Origin: Bradysia coprophila
Lineage: Eukaryota > Arthropoda > Insecta > Diptera > Sciaridae
Length of the DNA stretch: 64,000 nucleotides
Assembly (NCBI RefSeq): GCF_014529535.1
Contig: NW_023503928.1
Location: forward strand, 1 to 64,000
Direction of reading: 5' to 3'
Part shown: positions 1 to 11,838 of the stretch, piece by piece
Position numbering within the stretch: position 1 is the first letter of the stretch
Layout: each line of letters begins with the position of its first letter
Notes under the pieces: model-generated
Databases searched by the model: none
Seen by the model: the letters and a program-made list of their open reading frames with translations, nothing else
What the model was told of the DNA's origin: nothing
Program-made: the position numbers and the translations under genes

Positions 1-72
1 GGTAAAACTGGTTGTGGATTGATTGACTGGGCTGGATACTGACGGTAAAACTGGTTGTGGATTGATTGACTG
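1..72. repeat. Two-copy tandem repeat, 43-bp period
   Basis: A 29-base block beginning GGTAAAACTGGTTGTGG occurs at 1-29 and again at 44-72. The rest of 1-395 holds no recognisable gene. It should be the 3' untranslated end of the BEL/Pao element, but no sequence matching the 5' LTR (6728-7118) is visible here, so the 3' LTR lies outside the window or is lost. Confidence 0.75.
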
Positions 73-395
73 AGTGATCATGGCATTTCCGCCGTATGAC
101 CTTGCATTTAGGAAGTTTAGACGCTTCCGCCTCGTCCTGCTCACTGATGGATCCTGAAACAGTAGAAAACATGGTCGACAGTGATTGTTCATTCGGAAGG
201 GGCGGGATATAAATGGTTTGGCTTGATTTGGGTCAGGGCTTAGTGGTTTGGATTATGGCTGAGTTATAACTTGAATGGGTTTGATAATGGATGTCTGATT
301 TCGTCACAAATAAAAGTAAAAGGCATTGATGATTTATCGTTAACAGGCTGATCGGAATAGTACTACTAATTACTCTTCGGTCTTCAAACGAAAGG

Positions 396-740
396 TTACT
401 TGTCAGAGACCTTTTGCATTGGCTTATCGATGGGTAAAATGCTCAACTTGTGAATCGGTCGTATGAATTCATTGGTTTGCGTACGAACCTTTGCACTTCT
501 CACAAGACCATCTGAATCGGGAAACACTTCCATAACACGACCCATTTTCCATTGGCCTGGAGGATAATCATCATCCTTCACTAGCACCATGTCTCCCTTC
601 TCTACATTGCTGGTTTGTCTCATCCATTTAGGTCGATGTTGCAATGTGGATAAATATTCTCTTTTCCACCGTTTAGCGAAGTGCTCAACTCTCTGAGATA
701 TTTGCTTGTAAACTCCAAGTCGATTGGGATTTATTTCCAA
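396..740 (-). pseudogene. BEL/Pao DUF5641 C-terminal pol domain (fragment)
   Basis: 114 residues ending the pol polyprotein. The segment from VEHFAKRWKREYLSTLQHR to the GDMVLVKDD and PPGQWKMGRV motifs is typical of the DUF5641 domain that follows the integrase core in BEL/Pao and related elements. The frame differs from that of the integrase and the two overlap at 731-740, so one base has been gained or lost there. The M at the start of the open frame is a frame artefact and not a real start. Confidence 0.85.
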
Positions 741-1495
741 TAGACTGGGCCTGGGGGCGACAACAAAGGTCCACCAATTAAAAAATGTCCTGGCGTCAGC
801 ACTGAGAAGTCGTTTGGATCATTCGTTACAGGACACAATGGCCTCGAATTCAGCACCGCCTCCACTTCTACTAATGTCGTTGTAATTTCTTCGAATGTGT
901 GTACCGATTCGCCTACTACTCGCCTTACGTGATGTTTCATTGATTTTACACCTGCTTCCCAAATTCCTCCCCAATGGGGTGCATGTGGTGGGATGAAATG
1001 CCATTGAACACTATTCTTGAGTATCATATCTGCTAGCTCTGGTTCAAGGACTTCTTTGATGTACTGCATGTCTTCACTCAGCTCATTCTTTGCTCCTATA
1101 AACGTTTTCGCGTTGTCTGAATACACATCAGATGGTAGACCTCGACGACTATAGAATCTAGTGAACGCCGCTCGAAAACTTTCTGATGTCAGGCTACTAA
1201 CTAACTCTAGATGAATGGCTTTGGTAGACAAACAAACGAACAACGCGACCCAACCTTTCGTGACTTCGCGTTTTCCCGGTTTTCTTCTTGTTAGCACTTG
1301 AACCGGACCTGCATAATCTATTCCTGTATGTAAAAATGCTCTGGTGAGATTGACTCGGGGCTCCGGTAAGTTTCCCATTAGTTGGTTTGCATTTTTTCTG
1401 AGTATCGATGGCACTTGACACATTTGTATATTTGATTACGAACTGACTTTCTGGTGTCAATTATCCAATATTGATTTCTGGTGTACGCCATTGTG
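731..1495 (-). pseudogene. BEL/Pao integrase (zinc-binding region plus DDE core)
   Basis: The catalytic DDE triad is visible: D in HTGIDYAGPVQ, D in VYSDNAKTF and E in HWGGIWEAGVK. Upstream, near 1400-1495, a C-x2-C-H stretch in another frame (KCVKCHRYSE) is the end of the H2C2 zinc-binding domain. The frame shift between the two falls in a run of six A residues (T on the plus strand) near 1396-1401. The integrase would join element cDNA to host DNA in an intact copy; this one is interrupted. Confidence 0.88.
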
Positions 1496-1901
1496 AGTTG
1501 AGTTCCTCCATGCTTTGTACTCTCATGTGCATCGCTTATAATCATTTGCGACAGTCTTGAGTTTTGGGTATGATAATTTGGTGTTTGCTATCATAATCTA
1601 TCGCTGCTAATTGTAGCCTACCTCCCACTCTTAGCACACTCTTCGCATCCAGAAACGGATAGAATTGCAACAGTTTGCTCTTTCTTACTTTAACGGCTTG
1701 CCATTTTTCAGTGCACTGATTTCCTCACTGAAAGCTTTGCTTTGCTCTAGACGAATCCAAAACATTCTTTCATCCTCGGATCATTTTTACTGGTCAAAAA
1801 CTTTGGTTTCACTTTATCTTTCGCTGTCCTTATTCTAGCCACAACTCGAACTAACATTTTGAACGAATTGTATCTGGCGATCAACTGCTGTAACACTTCG
1901 T

Positions 1902-2364
1902 TTACTTGCACCTTCGTTGACAACAAAGACTTCTTCCCTTTATAGCTCTAGTTGATCTTCTGGAATTATCACATTCGGATTTTTTTGGCCAATTTTCTTT
2001 TGACAACTGTAACCACGATGGGCCACGCCACCATAAATCATGAAAAAGTACCTCTTTGGGGCTTAACCCTCGCGATAGACAATCCGCTGGATTCTGAGTT
2101 CCCGTCCACATGTCGCCATTGTTCCGGCTTTGTGATTTCTTGAATGTCTGCAATTCGGTTTGCGACGAATGTCTTGTGTTTGTCTGGCGTTGAGTTTATC
2201 CAGTCAAGAGTTATCGATGAATCCGTCCAACAATACGCCATTTCGATTTTGAGTTCCGATTTGACTATGTCAACCAAATTTGCCAGCAACACAGCTCCAC
2301 ATAGTTCAAGTCTTGGAAGTCTTACTGTTTGCACTGGGGCTACTCTAGACTTTGCCAGCACCAA
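1902..2364 (-). pseudogene. BEL/Pao RNase H region (frameshifted)
   Basis: One frame (2038-2364) carries LAKSRVAPVQTVRLPRLEL and the YCWTDSSITLDWI segment typical of the BEL/Pao RNase H and connection region. The protein continues in a second frame (1902-2153) with GTQNPADCLSRGLSPKE and WWRGPSWL, the usual sequence just after RNase H in this superfamily. The shift lies at about 2100-2150. From 1496 to 1901 the plus strand is still element sequence between RNase H and integrase, but no clean reading frame is left. Confidence 0.85.
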
Positions 2365-2381
2365 TTCAACTTTCGAATTTC

Positions 2382-3932
2382 CTACTTCATTTCTGTTTTC
2401 ATATAAATCACTGCTCCAAATGCTTGTTCACTTGAGTCACTAAAACCATGAATTTCTACCTTGCATCCCTTGTACCATCCAAACCATCTGGGAATTTTGA
2501 TTTGGTCTAATGCACTTAATTCCTCTCGAAATTTAATCCATTCCTGGGCCAATTCATCCGGAACATTTTCATCCCATTTAATTTTCATCTTCCACAGCTT
2601 CTGGAACATTAGCTTCGGCTGCAACACAACTGGACCTAACCATCCCATTGGATCGAATAACTTTGCTGCTTGTGATAAAAATCTTCGTTTCGTTAAAACT
2701 TCAGTTTTGTTGATCTCTGGAGCTTTAAAGAAGAAATGATCCTCCACTGGCGACCATCCAATACCCAATGTTTTTAACGAGTCATCGATTGTGATTTCTG
2801 TTGTTTGAAATTCTCGTTCTTCTACCGGAATTTGTTGTAATACCTCATTGCTGTTGCTTGACCATTTACGCATTGGAAACTTTGCTGCTAATAACATTTC
2901 TCTCACTTCTTTCCAAATTGTTTTCACCATTTGAACTGTGTCTGCTCCTGTCAACAAATCATCTACATGAAAATCGCTTTTAACCACTTCTGAACCGATC
3001 GGATATTTCTTTTCTCCATCCACTGCTATTTCTTCTAGAGTTCTCATTGCCATGTATGGTGCACTTGCTGTTCCAAACGTTAACGTATTTAAGCCAAAAT
3101 CTTCAATCGGATCTGTCGGTTTGAACCGGAACACCATTCGTTGGAAATCGACATCTTCTTCATACACTTTAACCTGTCTATACATTTTTGTAATGTCCCC
3201 TCTCAACGTGAATCGGTATAGTCGCCACTTCATTAATCGAATGACCAAACTTTCTTGAATAGTTGCTCCAACCATTAGGATTTCGTTTAACGATTTTCCT
3301 GAACTTGTTCTTGCCGATGCGTCGAACACTATTCTTGTCTTTGTAGTTTTGCTTTCTTCTTTAACCACTGCATGATGAGGTATGTAATAGCAACTGTATC
3401 TCACACTTCCGTCAGCCTGTCTAATTTCATGTTCCTTTTCCGATGTGCTTACTCTCCCCATGTGTTCCAGGTCCAAATGCTCTTGAATTGCATTCATGTA
3501 ATCCTTCTTCAAATTTTCATCCTTATTCAACTTTCTTTCCATTGCCAACCATCTTGCAACTGCCTGATTTCTTGACTCTCCTAATGATTCGCTCGGGTTT
3601 TCTTTGAATGGTAGTCTCACTTGCGGCCTTCCATCACTTAATCTTCGGTATGATTGACGAAACACATTTTCACATTGCATTTCTTCTGGTGTAAATTTTT
3701 TCTTCTTTCGTGGTGCTTCCTCCATTTCCCAAAACTTTTTCAAAATTTCATCCGGATCTTCCTTCTTCTGTGTGTGTAAACACAAGAACATTCTTTTCGA
3801 TTTTGATTCAACCGTTGCTTCTTCCGCCTTTCCAGAAATTATCCATCCAACTTTCGTGTTTTGTGCTAAATATCCGGCTTTCTTCAATACTCCATCCAAC
3901 AAAATTTCGGTGTAGGCTTTTGTTCCCAACAT
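2382..3932 (-). pseudogene. BEL/Pao reverse transcriptase
   Basis: 516-codon frame with reverse-transcriptase motifs in order: VFDASARTSSGKSLNE, the DITKMYRQVKV segment, LTFGTASAPYMAMRTL, and the catalytic HVDDLL box (the Y/F-x-D-D motif with H in the first position). The frame overlaps the gag-protease frame by 125 bases. Homologous sequence passes from one frame to the other near 3925, at a one-base change beside a short A run. It ends in TAG at 2382, and the homology resumes in another frame from about 2375. A programmed shift is possible in principle, but the other breaks argue for decay. Confidence 0.9.
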
Positions 3933-5829
3933 TTATGTCCACATTGTTTGGTGTCGCGAAATTTGTGTCCGCTAGCTTCAGATTTTTGAATAAATCTTGC
4001 GGCCATTTCAATATCGTTTTCGGTAACATTCCCACTAACGTCTTAACTACATTCGCGTTCATATTGTACACTTTATCTTCGATGATCATCTTTACATTCG
4101 TTGCCTTTTCCACTCTTGACGTTACTACTCCTTCCAGTCCAGTTACTTCAAATGATGGAATTTGAAACTGATTTCCTCCAAGCATTCTTGCTACGGATTC
4201 CTTGATGAAAACATCCTCTGAACATTGGTCCAACAGCGCTCTTAAATTGTAAACAATGCCGCCCTCGGATTTAAATTGAATGATTGCTGTAGGAAATAAC
4301 GTTTCTTTTTCACTCATCTCCTCTTGTTTAGCACTTTGAGGCACTGCTATCGTTGTCAGGTTTCTTTTTATTTGGTTACTCGAATTGACCGACTGCGATG
4401 ATTGAGAATTTTGAACAGACAAATTTGAATGGTTTTGCTGCTCTTGTGAATTACGCACTTCCCTATAGCCATACTTATTGCACTCATTAGGGTACCGCGA
4501 CCTATTTTGATCACTTTGGTTGTGTGTAACGTTTGGAATTTGCGATCTGAATGGGTTATAACTACTGTTCGACTGACCTCGCGTAACGAAACTTTGTCTA
4601 GCATAATTTGGCTCTTGGTACGAACTATGACTGAAATTGTCTCTATGCAAAAGCGTGTGATGGCTTTTATTACACTGAAAACACCTTCTAGCACTCTTAC
4701 AGTCTTTCATCACATGTCCGATTGCCAAACAATTACGACACAAATTCTTCGCAGTCACAAACGCACTTCGGTTGCTTATGGACATGTTCAGAAACGTTTC
4801 ACATTTCATGAGTGAATGGAAATCTTCGTTGCATGCTGGACAATTTGCTCTCTGATTCGATGGTTTTGTCTTGCTGTTGTGTGTTTGATTTCTGCCGCTA
4901 TTTTCCGTTGCTGTTCCTCCAACTAATTCCAAGTTTTCGACCGTTCGGTATCTTTTCTCTAAGAAATCAATTAATTGCTTATATGTTGGAACGTCACCTG
5001 GTTCGAGCTGCTTCTCCCATTCCTCTCTCGTTTTGAATGGCAACTTCCGTTTCACTAACACTACTAGCATTGGATCCCACGACGTCGTGTCCACATTCAA
5101 ATTCTTCAGCGCTTCCAACGATTCTTGAATTTCATCCAGAAGTTCTCTGATTTCCTTTGCTGTCTCCAACTTTATCTCTTTCCTGTCTACGATTCTTTCT
5201 ATTTGAGTGTCTTGCAGTATTCGTGTGTTGTCATATTTTTCGTTCAACCTATTCCACGCAAGCTGATAATTTTGATCCGTAATTTGAAATCTGTTGATGG
5301 CCTTTTCTGCCTCATCTTTGACACACGATTTCAAATACTCCAACTTCTCTACATCGTTGAGGGTTTTGCTGTTGTGAATCAAACTAGTGAACCGGCTTTT
5401 GAATGACATCCACGTATGATATGAACCTGCAAATGTTGGCAGCGAAATCTTTGGCAATTTCACATTAGATTGGTTGTTTTGTTGCTGGCCGTTTTGACCG
5501 AAATTCCCATCTTGACTCCTGTTATCCTGTCTTTTTGACTCTAACGCTTCCAACTGATCTTTGATGTCACCTTTGATCTGGTAATATTTCGCTTCCAACT
5601 GTCCAAACATATCACTTTCGAAGTATTCGTGATTCTCAGTTTCCTTCTTCTTCATCGATTCCATTTTGTCATCCGCTTCGCATAGGCCTTTCCATAGTTC
5701 TTCTAGTCCAGTTAGCCTTCCTTTCAAGTAACCCTTAGTTCTATTTTCCTTTGAACACTTCTTCAAATTCTTCTCAAAATTCCCTAGCCTCTTCATCAAT
5801 GCCTCTACTTCCTTATATGCTTCGTCCAT
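3808..5829 (-). pseudogene. BEL/Pao gag and aspartic protease
   Basis: The start is taken at 5829 (MDEAYKEVEAL), which gives 673 codons. The open frame reaches back to 5889, but the 20 residues before this M look like leader. Residues about 1-100 are charged and helical. DUF1759 covers roughly 125-290, starting LPKISLPTFAGSYHTW. Zinc knuckles are at about 364-377 (CRNCLAIGHVMKDC) and 383-395. The retropepsin-like DUF1758 domain starts near 515, with the active-site stretch LLDQCSED at 533-540. A Gly normally follows the D-x pair; here it is Cys, another sign of inactivation. After about codon 635 the frame leaves homologous sequence because of the shift near 3925. Confidence 0.88.
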
Positions 5830-6411
5830 TTCGAAAGAAAATTCGCAAAAATATAAAAATATGGAGATGCCACTCGGGCTAAGATGCAAATTTAAATTAA
5901 CGATTGAGACGCAATAACCGAATTGCCCTTGACTAATTGCAACAATCCGGTCAGAAGATCATCTGCTTTTACGGATGAGGGCAATCCAACAACTTTTATC
6001 TCTGAATTCAACTACTCCAATGACTTTCATCAAATTCAAAAAAAATTGTCGACTAAGTGACGGGAAATTTTGCTAGGTGTTCAAGGACAAAGGACAGATG
6101 TTTCTGGAATGAATGAACAAATCACTTACCGAACAGTTTCTACCGTTGGTGTTTCAGGACCGTATGCCACACAATTGAATTCCCGGGCCTACCAATTGCA
6201 TTCGTTCCGCTGCTTTCGATTGATTCCGTTACTCTGCTTGACTATCAATTCCTTTCTCTCGTTGTTAATTGATTTTATGCACTGCGCTTCTTTACTTTAT
6301 GGTTTGTCTTTCTTCGCTTGACACACTTCTCTTCTTATTCACTTTTCGATTGAACTTATGTAATTTCTTTCAGATTCACTCCGTTACTTTACCGGCTTCG
6401 CAACCTTGACC

Positions 6412-6720
6412 TTCAACTTTCATTCACGATTTTGTATTTATTGTTCGACCGGGTTGTCGTTACTTTGCTTCGTTATGATTTTACACTGAACCGGTCGTTC
6501 AAAAACTTTTATTCAATGAATTCCTTTCTTTTTCACACAAAAATTTTCCGTTGACGACCTTGAATATTTTCCTCCTTGTCTTCGATTTTTACTCTCAATT
6601 TCGTATTTATCTTTCGACCGGATTGTCGACACTTACAATTTACAATTTAGCACTGAACCGGGTTGTCCAAAACTTTTAAAAACTGAATCCCTTTCTCCTC
6701 ACACAAAAACTTTTTGCCCG
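6412..6720 (-). repeat. 169-bp imperfect tandem duplication in the retrotransposon leader
   Basis: Between gag and the primer-binding site two diverged direct copies lie 169 bases apart: TTGTATTTA then TTCGACCGG near 6432, and TCGTATTTA then TTTCGACCGG near 6601. Both continue with an ACTGAACCGG segment, AAAACTTTT, and a TTCACACAAAAA-like segment. The unit TCAATGAATTCCTTTCT of the first copy also occurs at the LTR edge near 6738. The leader between 5830 and 6411 has no recognisable gene. Confidence 0.7.
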
Positions 6721-6727
6721 GGCGCCA
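6711..6727 (-). other. Primer-binding site of the BEL/Pao element
   Basis: On the minus strand TGGCGCCCGGGCAAAAA directly follows the LTR. TGG followed by GCGCC is the standard look of a site complementary to the 3' end (CCA) of a host tRNA. Its position between the presumed LTR and the leader supports the LTR boundary. Confidence 0.7.
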
Positions 6728-7118
6728 TATTTAATTTCAATGAATTCCTTTCTCGTCTTTCTTACAATTGAATCACCAAAATTAAATCGTTGAATACTGC
6801 TGACTGATCGAATAGTTCGCCTTCAATAACATACGCGACACAAGTTAATTTCTTAACTAAATTATTTATTAATCAAATTCACTTGAGTTATACTAAACTA
6901 ATTACAAGAGAAATTGACGCGACATTACAGGATGACCATTCTCGTTTAGCGTTCAACAAGTACTAATCGGCTTGTCTATTCGTCAATGACTCATCACGAA
7001 TCGACAAGCCGACGGATTCGACTGCATTGCGACAATTAATTTACAATATTGCTGGCAGGTCGCAACGCATTCGCTAAAGATAGAATTAAACGTTGAATTT
7101 CAAATTTGAGATTTAACA
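6728..7118 (-). repeat. 5' LTR of the BEL/Pao element
   Basis: The LTR is taken from TGTTAAAT (minus strand, 7118) to the base before the primer-binding site, about 391 bp. TGTTA is a usual start for BEL/Pao LTRs. The inner end is less sure: no clean CA terminus sits exactly at 6728, and the true end could be up to 15 bases further left or right. No second LTR is available to fix the edges. Confidence 0.6.
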
Positions 7119-8089
7119 CATGTCATCATTACAATATTAGTAGTGGATTGATTCTAATAAAGTGTCTACGTACTGATCGAGATGTTTACTCAGAATAATT
7201 AGATTCACAAAAATTACTCAAAAACATTTATAATTAATTGAGAATTCACTCTAACATACAATACCAACTTGTACGATTGAATAGTCTGTATACGAATTCA
7301 CTTTGGAAAGACATTCATCAGCAATCTGAATACATTTCGTAAGGATACTTCTCCGATGAGCGAAGTTAAGCTGTCATTGATAAGCGCTTTTTCGCTCAGA
7401 AAACTTTTCGATAGTGGCCCATATAAAATGTTTAAATTGAGTGGAGCAAGAGCAAATAAGAAATTTCAACAAGAGCTATACAAATTCGCTCGTGTTGGAA
7501 TCTCTTATTTTTTTCAGTGCCGAACAGGTTGTGAATGTGTTGGAATATGCACTTGATATAATTCTATCTAGTGTTAGACAAGCAGTCCAAATGAATCACA
7601 AGGTCTAAGTGGCCTTAGTTTTATGAGCAAAATGTTGTTAGTCTCCCTTTCAATAAACAACCGAAAGGCAAGGTCGTCTTTTATTGGAAGTCCGGATATA
7701 AGTTCTATCCGAAATATCCTGCAGCCAGTCCTCCACTTTCAACAGAATAACAATCATACCATTTTCCACATCAATTTGTTATAACATTTTTCAAAGCAAA
7801 AACTCAGTGACTGTTCAAGTTGGAAATGGTTATTTGGGGAGAAAATAGGAAATTACAATAAGCGCGAAACTCGGAAATTCCTATTTCTCCCCGAGGTGAA
7901 CATATAAATTTACAAAGTGTTTCAAGTACTTCTCTCGAAGCCCTCAACATGTAAAATCCATTACATAACTCGGGATAAGAATGAAAAATCTGGCTTCCGT
8001 GTGTTTATTGACCTCGGCTACGCCTTGGATCAACAAAATTCACACAAAAACTCTACTTTTCATCTTTTTATCGCTAGTCATGTAATAGT
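7119..8089. other. Non-coding DNA flanking the retrotransposon
   Basis: No gene is recognisable. The only clear structure is a short inverted repeat at about 7838-7893: GGGGAGAAAATAGGAA on the left and TTCCTATTTCTCCCC on the right. Confidence 0.6.
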
Positions 8090-8210
8090 TATTTGTGTAT
8101 CTGTTTTGGACGATTGTTTTTAGGCAATTTTGCTTGTTGTAGCCCGAACGAAGTGAGGGCTACATGCGAAAGTGCCTAAAATCAATCGTCCAAAACAGAT
8201 ACTCAAAAAA
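8090..8210. repeat. Hairpin element, family Q copy 1
   Basis: A near-perfect inverted repeat: TGTATCTGTTTTGGACGATT on the left, with its complement ending ...CAAAACAGATACTCA on the right. The loop contains AGCCCGAACGAAGTGAGGGC. A second copy is at 19630-19740 and a decayed one at 9805-9870. The flank after the hairpin (CATGTAAGAGG ... CCCCGACACATGAA) is also shared with the 19-kb copy, so the mobile unit is longer than the hairpin. Confidence 0.75.
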
Positions 8211-9983
8211 ATTTTCATGTAAGAGGTCGAAAACCTGAGAAAAATATCGAAACTCCCTCATTTTCGGCCCCGACACATGAAAAACACTATTTCATCCGTG
8301 CGTGGCGTGAATAACCACTTTTTAGCCACTGAAGAACACATTAATTTGTTTCACCATTTTTGAAACTCAAAAAAGTGACAAAGTTGAAAGAAAAAAGAAA
8401 AATACTCTTGTTCACCCCATGGGAAAATAATAGGTAAGAAAATAAGAAATTTCTCACCTGAACTGTCATCAGAGAGCGTCAACAAAACTCCATCTTCCCT
8501 CCCGCATTTGAGTGTATTGCAGCCCCTTCACCGACAGATACTCAAAAAATTTGTCGCTCAAACATAATCCAAACCATAAAATTAAACAAAAATCTCCATC
8601 CAAATTTTCAATGATTCTTTATCCCCCTCCTTTACGTATGTTTTATTGAAATACAAGTTACAAGAAATTCAATAACCCAACATCGGCGGTACATATACAC
8701 TTATAATGCCATGTAATTATCCTTTTAAAGAAAATGTTGAATTTTTGTGGCTGCATTGCTTACTGAACAGAAGTAGTAAAAAAAGAAGCAGAGAGAGAGA
8801 ATTAATTTGGACAAACAATAATTGAAATCCAATCATCATTAAATTATGGGATTTCATTTTATTTATCATCGCATCATTACACAATCACAATTTCAGTGTT
8901 CGACTACACGTAGGACGTGTTATGTTACAACGGATAATCGTAATGATGGTGTAATGGATGATATTTTCACTAATAAATTTCAAATTGACGTTTCAAAGAG
9001 ATGAACGTAAAGAATATTCGGTAACATCAATTCGATGTTCGCATTGCGCGGAATATAATTACATCATGAACTTGTTGCGAAAAATGTATCAATTTTTAAT
9101 TGAAATTGTAGATAGGGTGAACTGTAAAGCAAATGCGAGAAAATGTAAGGACATCATGACCGCGCGTTAGTAAGCGGGCGTGACGCAAGTCCACTACCAA
9201 AAATATTTTTTTTTTTTTTGGGTGGCCGGACAACTTCTATACTTCCTCCGTTGGCTCCAACGACCCAACGATTCGGCGTTTTTCCGTTTTATTTCCATTC
9301 TTTCAGGACGCATTTTTTTATATTTTAACAATTTCCGTAACAGTAGTTTCCTCAACATCTGTCACTTCTGCCGCATTTTTTTGCAAAATTTTCTTTCTAA
9401 CATTTTTTTGGTCAATTTTTTTAAAATAAACCTTTGTGTACAGGTGCAGAATGCGTCCCCCTCAGCGATATCAGTTATATTTTAAGCAGACTTGAGTCAC
9501 TTTCAGACTTTAATGTTTTTTGACTGATCTTAATATATTTATGGAATCTGTTACTTCATTTACATAAGGTTATTGCGAAATGTTCTACTTCATTATGTTT
9601 AACAAACTTTTTGTAATGTATACCACATAAGCCACAAGCTTATCGATCATTTTTGCGTCGTTGTCGATAACAGATTAAGTAGACCTGGAAAGTCGCGTGC
9701 GCCACATGACGAGACCGTCTATATATTTCATTCGTCACCGTAGCGGAGCCGTTTACTCATCGATCACCAATAAGTTCACAGATGTGGTGGATCGATTACA
9801 TTAGTTATTTACGTATCTGTTGTGGATGGTATATCTTAGGCAATTTCTCGACGTGTAGCCCGAGAACGAAGTGGTGCCATCATCATAATTTCTTGTGACT
9901 AATTTTGTTGCTACTGTTAAGTTTGTACGGAATCGAATTCAGCTGACCATAAGCTACAACTCGACGCAAACAAATTCAATATT
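8211..9983. other. Non-coding AT-rich DNA with repeat fragments
   Basis: No supportable gene. The stretch holds the tail of the Q element (to about 8300), a poly-T run at about 9208-9219, and a decayed Q copy at about 9805-9870 (GTTATTTACGTATCTGTTGT, then TAGCCCGAGAACGAAG). GTGACGCAAGTCC at 9179-9191 matches the end of the T-family repeats at 29.8 and 35.9 kb. Confidence 0.6.
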
Positions 9984-10224
9984 TGTGACAGTTGGGATTA
10001 AAAGTCGGACTATTACATCTGTCAGAGTGACTTTTTAAACGTCAAACCAAAAATTTTTAGCCAAGTAATCACAAAATCGTTTATTTTTCTATAAGTCTAT
10101 TTCACTGATAGAATTGAGGAAAAATAAGCGACTTCGTAGTTATTTGGCATAAAATGTTTAGTTTGACGTTTAAAACGTCACTTTGACAGATGGAATAAAC
10201 CGACTTTTGATCCCAACTGTCACA
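9984..10224. mobile_element. Palindromic MITE (241 bp)
   Basis: Nearly the whole element is one inverted repeat. The left end TGTGACAGTTGGGATTAAAA is mirrored by TTTTGATCCCAACTGTCACA on the right. Inside, GTGACTTTTTAAACGTCAAA is mirrored by GACGTTTAAAACGTCAC, and so on to the centre near 10100. There is no coding capacity. This is a non-autonomous DNA transposon of unassigned family. Confidence 0.85.
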
Positions 10225-10412
10225 TTTGTGCAATATAACGAAAGTAAATTCCTAAACAGGTTGCCCATTTTACAACGGACAATTTAGGAAACCATTTCCA
10301 TAAATCTATTACGACGGTGACACCCTCTCCCAGAGAACAAAACAAATGTTGCTAAAGCCTCGCCGAATCGAAAGTTCTTGATTCTTAAAGTTCTTATTTT
10401 TATGCATTGCGG

Positions 10413-10468
10413 CAACGCACTTCGATACACCACCCAGTTTCAGTTCTCTATTTAGAGTACCACTCAAC
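10413..10468. mobile_element. MITE family X, truncated copy
   Basis: CAACGCACTTC is followed by ATTTAGAGTACCACTCAA, both diagnostic of family X (full copies at 24985-25145 and 51523-51664). Only one end is recognisable. From 10225 to 10412 and from 10469 to 11238 I see no gene. Confidence 0.6.
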
Positions 10469-11238
10469 TGATCAAACTTTGAATTGTTTGTACTTCTTCA
10501 TATCTTTATACACAGCACTGTTCCTAGCATGAACAATCAATTGACAAGTGTCAAATTTGAAGACTTTAGTGATAAGAGCTGCCGCTTATATTTGTTTGTA
10601 TTGTATGTTTTAACTCATACAACGAAAACAAGTCATCTATCTTTACAAAAGAAACGCAATACCTACTGTGATTTCATCAGTCTCCGAATATTTTCTATGT
10701 TCATGCTACGAGCAGTGCTGTGCTTTACACCTTCTCCGGGCATAAAACTGATTAATTCATGCACTATAGATGAAAAAGCTAAATTTAGTGGATTCGTTTA
10801 TTGAAAGCTCACATCTTGTTTACTAGCTCCAATTTTTCTTATTATACTCACCGATTCAGGATCGAATTTCAAAAAGTTTGTTGGCAAAGTTAGTTCCGGC
10901 TGTTTCATGACATGGTACATGTAGAGTAGGTATTCATGTACTGTACATTGTACAGTTTCTTCAACGAAGTATAATTTTACGTCAATTTTTATGGGAAAAC
11001 TTATTTGATGAAGCTGATGTCTGCGTTCGATTAATAAAATTAAATATATTCTGCATTCAGGGGTTGAACGGTTGCAGTTAATTTTTTGTTTAACCTTTCC
11101 ACCACCGATTGTAATAATTATCGAGACCGTTACGTATACTATGATCTGAGCATTTTCAAGACATTTCAAGATATTTTTCGGTTCACTTTTTAGGTCTTTT
11201 TTCCATAGGAAAAAAAGACCTATTGTGGGCACTTCATC

Positions 11239-11340
11239 TGTCCGTCCGTCCGTCCGTCCGTCCGTCCGTCCGTCCGTCCGTCCGTCCGTCCGTCCGTCCG
11301 TCCGTCTGTCCGTCCGTCCGTCCGTCCGTCCGTCCGTCTG
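11239..11340. repeat. (TCCG)n tetranucleotide microsatellite
   Basis: About 25 copies of GTCC with two GTCT variants over 102 bases. The GTCC motif also occurs inside both R-family elements, at 38.33 and 54.41 kb. The open frame that runs through it on the minus strand is a repeat artefact. Confidence 0.95.
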
Positions 11341-11372
11341 TGTCACAAATAAAATGTGATTGATAAAAGTTA

Positions 11373-11838
11373 AAATTGCAATGCTACTATGAACAAACCA
11401 ACACCAGGCAAATCAATTATTATTTGTTATCTGGTAACCAATCGCTCATAGCAGATATAGCAATTTGAAAGTTTGGTAGTTGTTGGTAGTTGGACCCCCA
11501 AAATATTTTGCAGCAAAGATGTTTACCGTTTGAGAGCTACGCACCGAATGACGAAATTATTCTGCCTGCTTGCCTTTTTATAACTCAAATATTTGGTAGT
11601 TGACTACCACGTTGGTAAATTGCAATGCTACTATGAGCAAACCAACACCAGGCAAATCAATTATTATTTGTTATCTGGTAACCGATCGCTCATAGCAGAC
11701 ATCGCAATTTGAAAGTTTGGTAGTTGTTGGTAGTTGGACCCCCAAAATATTTAGTAGCAAAGATGTTTCTTCCTCGAAAGATGCACACCGACTGATGAAA
11801 TTATTCTGCCTGCTGGTCTATTTGTAAATCGAGTATTT
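11373..11838. repeat. Two tandem copies of a 244-bp repeat
   Basis: AAATTGCAATGCTACTATGA begins copies at 11373 and 11617, with the same order of blocks in each: ACCAACACCAGGCAAATC, GGTAACC, a TCGCTCATAGCAGA segment, CAATTTGAAAGTTTGGTAG, and TTGGACCCCCAAAATATTT. The start and the TCGCTCATAGCAGA to CAATTTG segment are imperfect inverted repeats of each other. A third, truncated copy lies at about 12184-12320, on the far side of the 19-bp array. Confidence 0.85.

Larger units (their letters stand above)
396..7118 (-). mobile_element. Degenerate BEL/Pao LTR retrotransposon
   Basis: Reading from right to left the element has a 5' LTR, a primer-binding site, a long leader, gag with zinc knuckles, an aspartic protease, reverse transcriptase, RNase H, integrase and a terminal DUF5641 domain. 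This domain order, with DUF1759 and DUF1758-type gag-protease, is that of the BEL/Pao superfamily. BEL/Pao pol is normally one open frame. Here it is broken by one-base shifts near 3925, 2375, 2120, 1400 and 735, so the copy is dead. The 3' LTR is not in the window, so target-site duplications cannot be tested. Sobp exons lie on the opposite strand further right; whether the element sits inside a Sobp intron is unknown. Confidence 0.9.

Noticed and set aside
3900-3935. Programmed ribosomal frameshift between gag-protease and reverse transcriptase
   Set aside because: A short A run is present, but BEL/Pao pol is normally in one frame with gag, and at least four other shifts in this copy point to decay.
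9180-9485. 101-codon open frame on the plus strand, rich in Phe
   Set aside because: It begins in a poly-T stretch, and the Phe richness only reflects T-rich sequence.
10798-11346. 182-codon open frame on the minus strand with a repeated D-G-R-T protein tail
   Set aside because: The repetitive part is the translated (TCCG)n microsatellite and the rest has no recognisable domain, splice support or paralogue.
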